Assembly (NCBI GenBank): GCA_025352065.1
Contig: JANXUC010000033.1
Span: 1-34,833 of the forward strand
Direction: 5' to 3'
DNA: 34,833 nucleotides
DNA from: Acidobacteriaceae bacterium
GTDB lineage: Bacteria; Acidobacteriota; Terriglobia; Terriglobales; Acidobacteriaceae
In this document: positions 33,659 to 34,833 of the stretch, piece by piece
How positions within the stretch are numbered: position 1 is the first letter of the stretch
Layout of the letters: each line of letters starts with the position of its first letter
Made by a program: the position numbers and the translations under genes
The notes under the pieces: model-generated
Database searches by the model: none
Told to the model about the DNA's origin: nothing
What the model saw: only the letters and a program-made list of their open reading frames with translations

Positions 33659-34636
33659 ATGCGCAAGTCTCTCTCGCTGTACCTCTTCGGGCCAACACGC
33701 CTCTTGCTTCTTGCAGGTCTAGTCTTGCTACCACAGCTTCTGTTAGCGCAATGGAACGCCACTATCGGTGCGCAGAGTTCCACTCACGCAAGGCAAGGCC
33801 TGGCTTTCCTGCCGAACGAGATTTGGATTCACGCAGGTGACTCAATCACTTGGACCATGGCCACCGATGAACCCCACACTCTCAGCTTTCTGACAGCAGG
33901 GCAGATACGGAACCCGTTCTTCGTCGGATGCCCCGGCTTCAATTCCAGTCCCGCTACCTACGACGGCTCCACCTGCGTCACCACCCCACCCATGGGCAAT
34001 GGCCAAGTCTTTACCGTGTTTTTTCCCGCCACCGGCAACTTCAAGGTGGTTTGCCTGTTCCACGAAAATATGACCGGGACAATCCATGTTCTCGATACCT
34101 CCGCACAACTGCCTCACGACCAGGCCTTCTATGACAACAAAGCACGGACCGAAGCGGGCGCGCTGCTGAACGACCTGGATCAGATGCAGTCGATGCAACA
34201 CGGTTCCGGCAATAGTGTGATCGTCGGCGGCGGCGAGGTTATAGCCACCGCGGGCGGTTCGGACACCCTCAGCATCATGCGCTTCAAGCATCAGGCGATC
34301 ACGGTGCATGTAGGCGAAACGGTGGAATGGACCAATGTCGACTCGATTACTCCTCACACCATCACGTTTGGTACGGAACCGCCGAATCCGATACCTCCGT
34401 CCCCGAACGTCACCGTAGACGCCGACGGGGCCCGCCACGCCACCATCACTTCGACGTCGGATAACGTACATTCCGGCTTCATTCAGGCCGCACCGCAAGA
34501 TCGCGTCGGCCTCGCCCAGGCGCCTCCCGGAGTGACCCGCTTTCGGGTGACGTTTACGAAGCCTGGCAACTATCCCTATAAGTGCGCCCTGCACGATTTG
34601 CTGGGCATGAAGGGAGTGGTTCGCGTTATTCCTTGA
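33659..34636 (+). CDS. Secreted protein with two cupredoxin (type 1 copper) domains
   Basis: A 325-residue exported blue-copper-like protein. GGAGG precedes the ATG at 33659, which opens a hydrophobic signal peptide (residues about 1-30, ...LLLLAGLVLLPQLLLA). Each half has a full type 1 copper ligand set. Domain 1 has H73 (DEPHTLSF), then C132, H135 and M138 (CLFHENM). Domain 2 has H233 (TPHTITFG), then C309, H312 and M317 (CALHDLLGM). Both motifs lie at the ends of beta-sandwich domains as in plastocyanin. The two sites suggest electron transfer or copper binding in the periplasm. Upstream in-frame codons from 33569 overlap the TetR gene and are not used. The divergent TetR gene probably regulates it. 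Confidence 0.88.
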   Translation: MRKSLSLYLFGPTRLLLLAGLVLLPQLLLAQWNATIGAQSSTHARQGLAFLPNEIWIHAGDSITWTMATDEPHTLSFLTAGQIRNPFFVGCPGFNSSPATYDGSTCVTTPPMGNGQVFTVFFPATGNFKVVCLFHENMTGTIHVLDTSAQLPHDQAFYDNKARTEAGALLNDLDQMQSMQHGSGNSVIVGGGEVIATAGGSDTLSIMRFKHQAITVHVGETVEWTNVDSITPHTITFGTEPPNPIPPSPNVTVDADGARHATITSTSDNVHSGFIQAAPQDRVGLAQAPPGVTRFRVTFTKPGNYPYKCALHDLLGMKGVVRVIP

Positions 34637-34662
34637 TGCTTGCGGAATCGTTTAACAACGGA

Positions 34663-34689
34663 GAGGGCTGTGTGCAAAGCGCAGCCCTC
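34663..34689 (+). terminator. Hairpin after the cupredoxin gene
   Basis: GAGGGCTG (34663-34670) and CAGCCCTC (34682-34689) form a perfect 8-bp stem with an 11-base loop, 26 bases after the stop codon. No T-run follows, so it is a weak or factor-dependent terminator at best. The remaining bases to 34833 show no gene. Confidence 0.4.
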
Positions 34690-34833
34690 AATCAAATCTC
34701 AAAGCGGGGTAGGCTGTCAGCCCTCGACCGACGCGGAGTGTTGTCGATGGTTGCTTCTTCTATCCGCAGAGGTGTGGATCAATCCCATGATAGTAGCTAG
34801 CAGCCGGTGGGACCAATTACAGGGATTTTCTCT

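Noticed and set aside
33842-34594. 250-residue minus-strand ORF
   Set aside because: Antisense to the cupredoxin gene with eight conserved copper ligands in the plus strand.
1-34833. CRISPR array, rRNA or intact integrase/transposase
   Set aside because: No regularly spaced repeats, no rRNA-like sequence and no recombinase motifs were seen on either strand.

Overview
The window reads as chromosomal DNA of a soil-type Acidobacteriota. This is inferred from content, not from a marker gene. The indicators are an Oar-like TonB-dependent receptor with an N-terminal carboxypeptidase-regulatory domain, a Ser/Thr kinase fused to TolB-like and TPR modules, remnants of the ECF-sigma/kinase type, many secreted hydrolases, and short REP-like palindromes in and between genes.

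Left part (1-8.1 kb), mostly housekeeping: the 3' end of RNase R, which runs off the left edge and carries three palindromes in frame; a small membrane protein; tRNA-Pro(GGG); the haem pair hemE-hemG on the minus strand; then a secreted M28 peptidase and a class C beta-lactamase-like serine hydrolase on the minus strand.

Middle part (8.1-19.2 kb), polysaccharide and secreted-enzyme functions: a graveyard of gene fragments (ECF sigma, kinase N-terminus, GH130 C-terminus), then a minus-strand operon (TonB receptor, GH30 glycosidase, DegT-family aminotransferase) with a good sigma-70 promoter. Divergent from it are a secreted PIG-L deacetylase, a mutarotase-like protein with a tiny coupled leader ORF, and a secreted CocE/NonD hydrolase.

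Right part (19.2-34.8 kb), accessory and scarred: a 5'-truncated caspase/DUF4384 gene abuts a repeat (copy A, 21.16-21.63 kb) whose diverged second copy (B) lies at 31.88-32.23 kb. Both contain a decayed tRNA-Ser 3' end. A third, better preserved tRNA-Ser(GCU) 3' fragment lies at 30.40 kb. All three point the same way, as expected for old attachment sites of tRNA-targeting elements. Between them lie a giant kinase with two TolB-TPR modules, a GAF-AAA+ activator with an altered GAFTGA loop, a possible sigma-54 promoter, a fatty acid/sterol hydroxylase frameshifted at a T6C heptamer, a secreted beta-propeller-like protein, and a translationally coupled HTH-vWA pair behind an 8-bp inverted repeat. 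The window ends with a MITE-like element and a TetR regulator divergent from a double-cupredoxin protein, with a palindromic operator over the TetR start codon.

The most unusual items are the nested tRNA-Ser scars around the HTH-vWA cassette, the T_TTT_TTC frameshift in the hydroxylase, the duplicated architecture of the kinase, and the palindromes inside RNase R.
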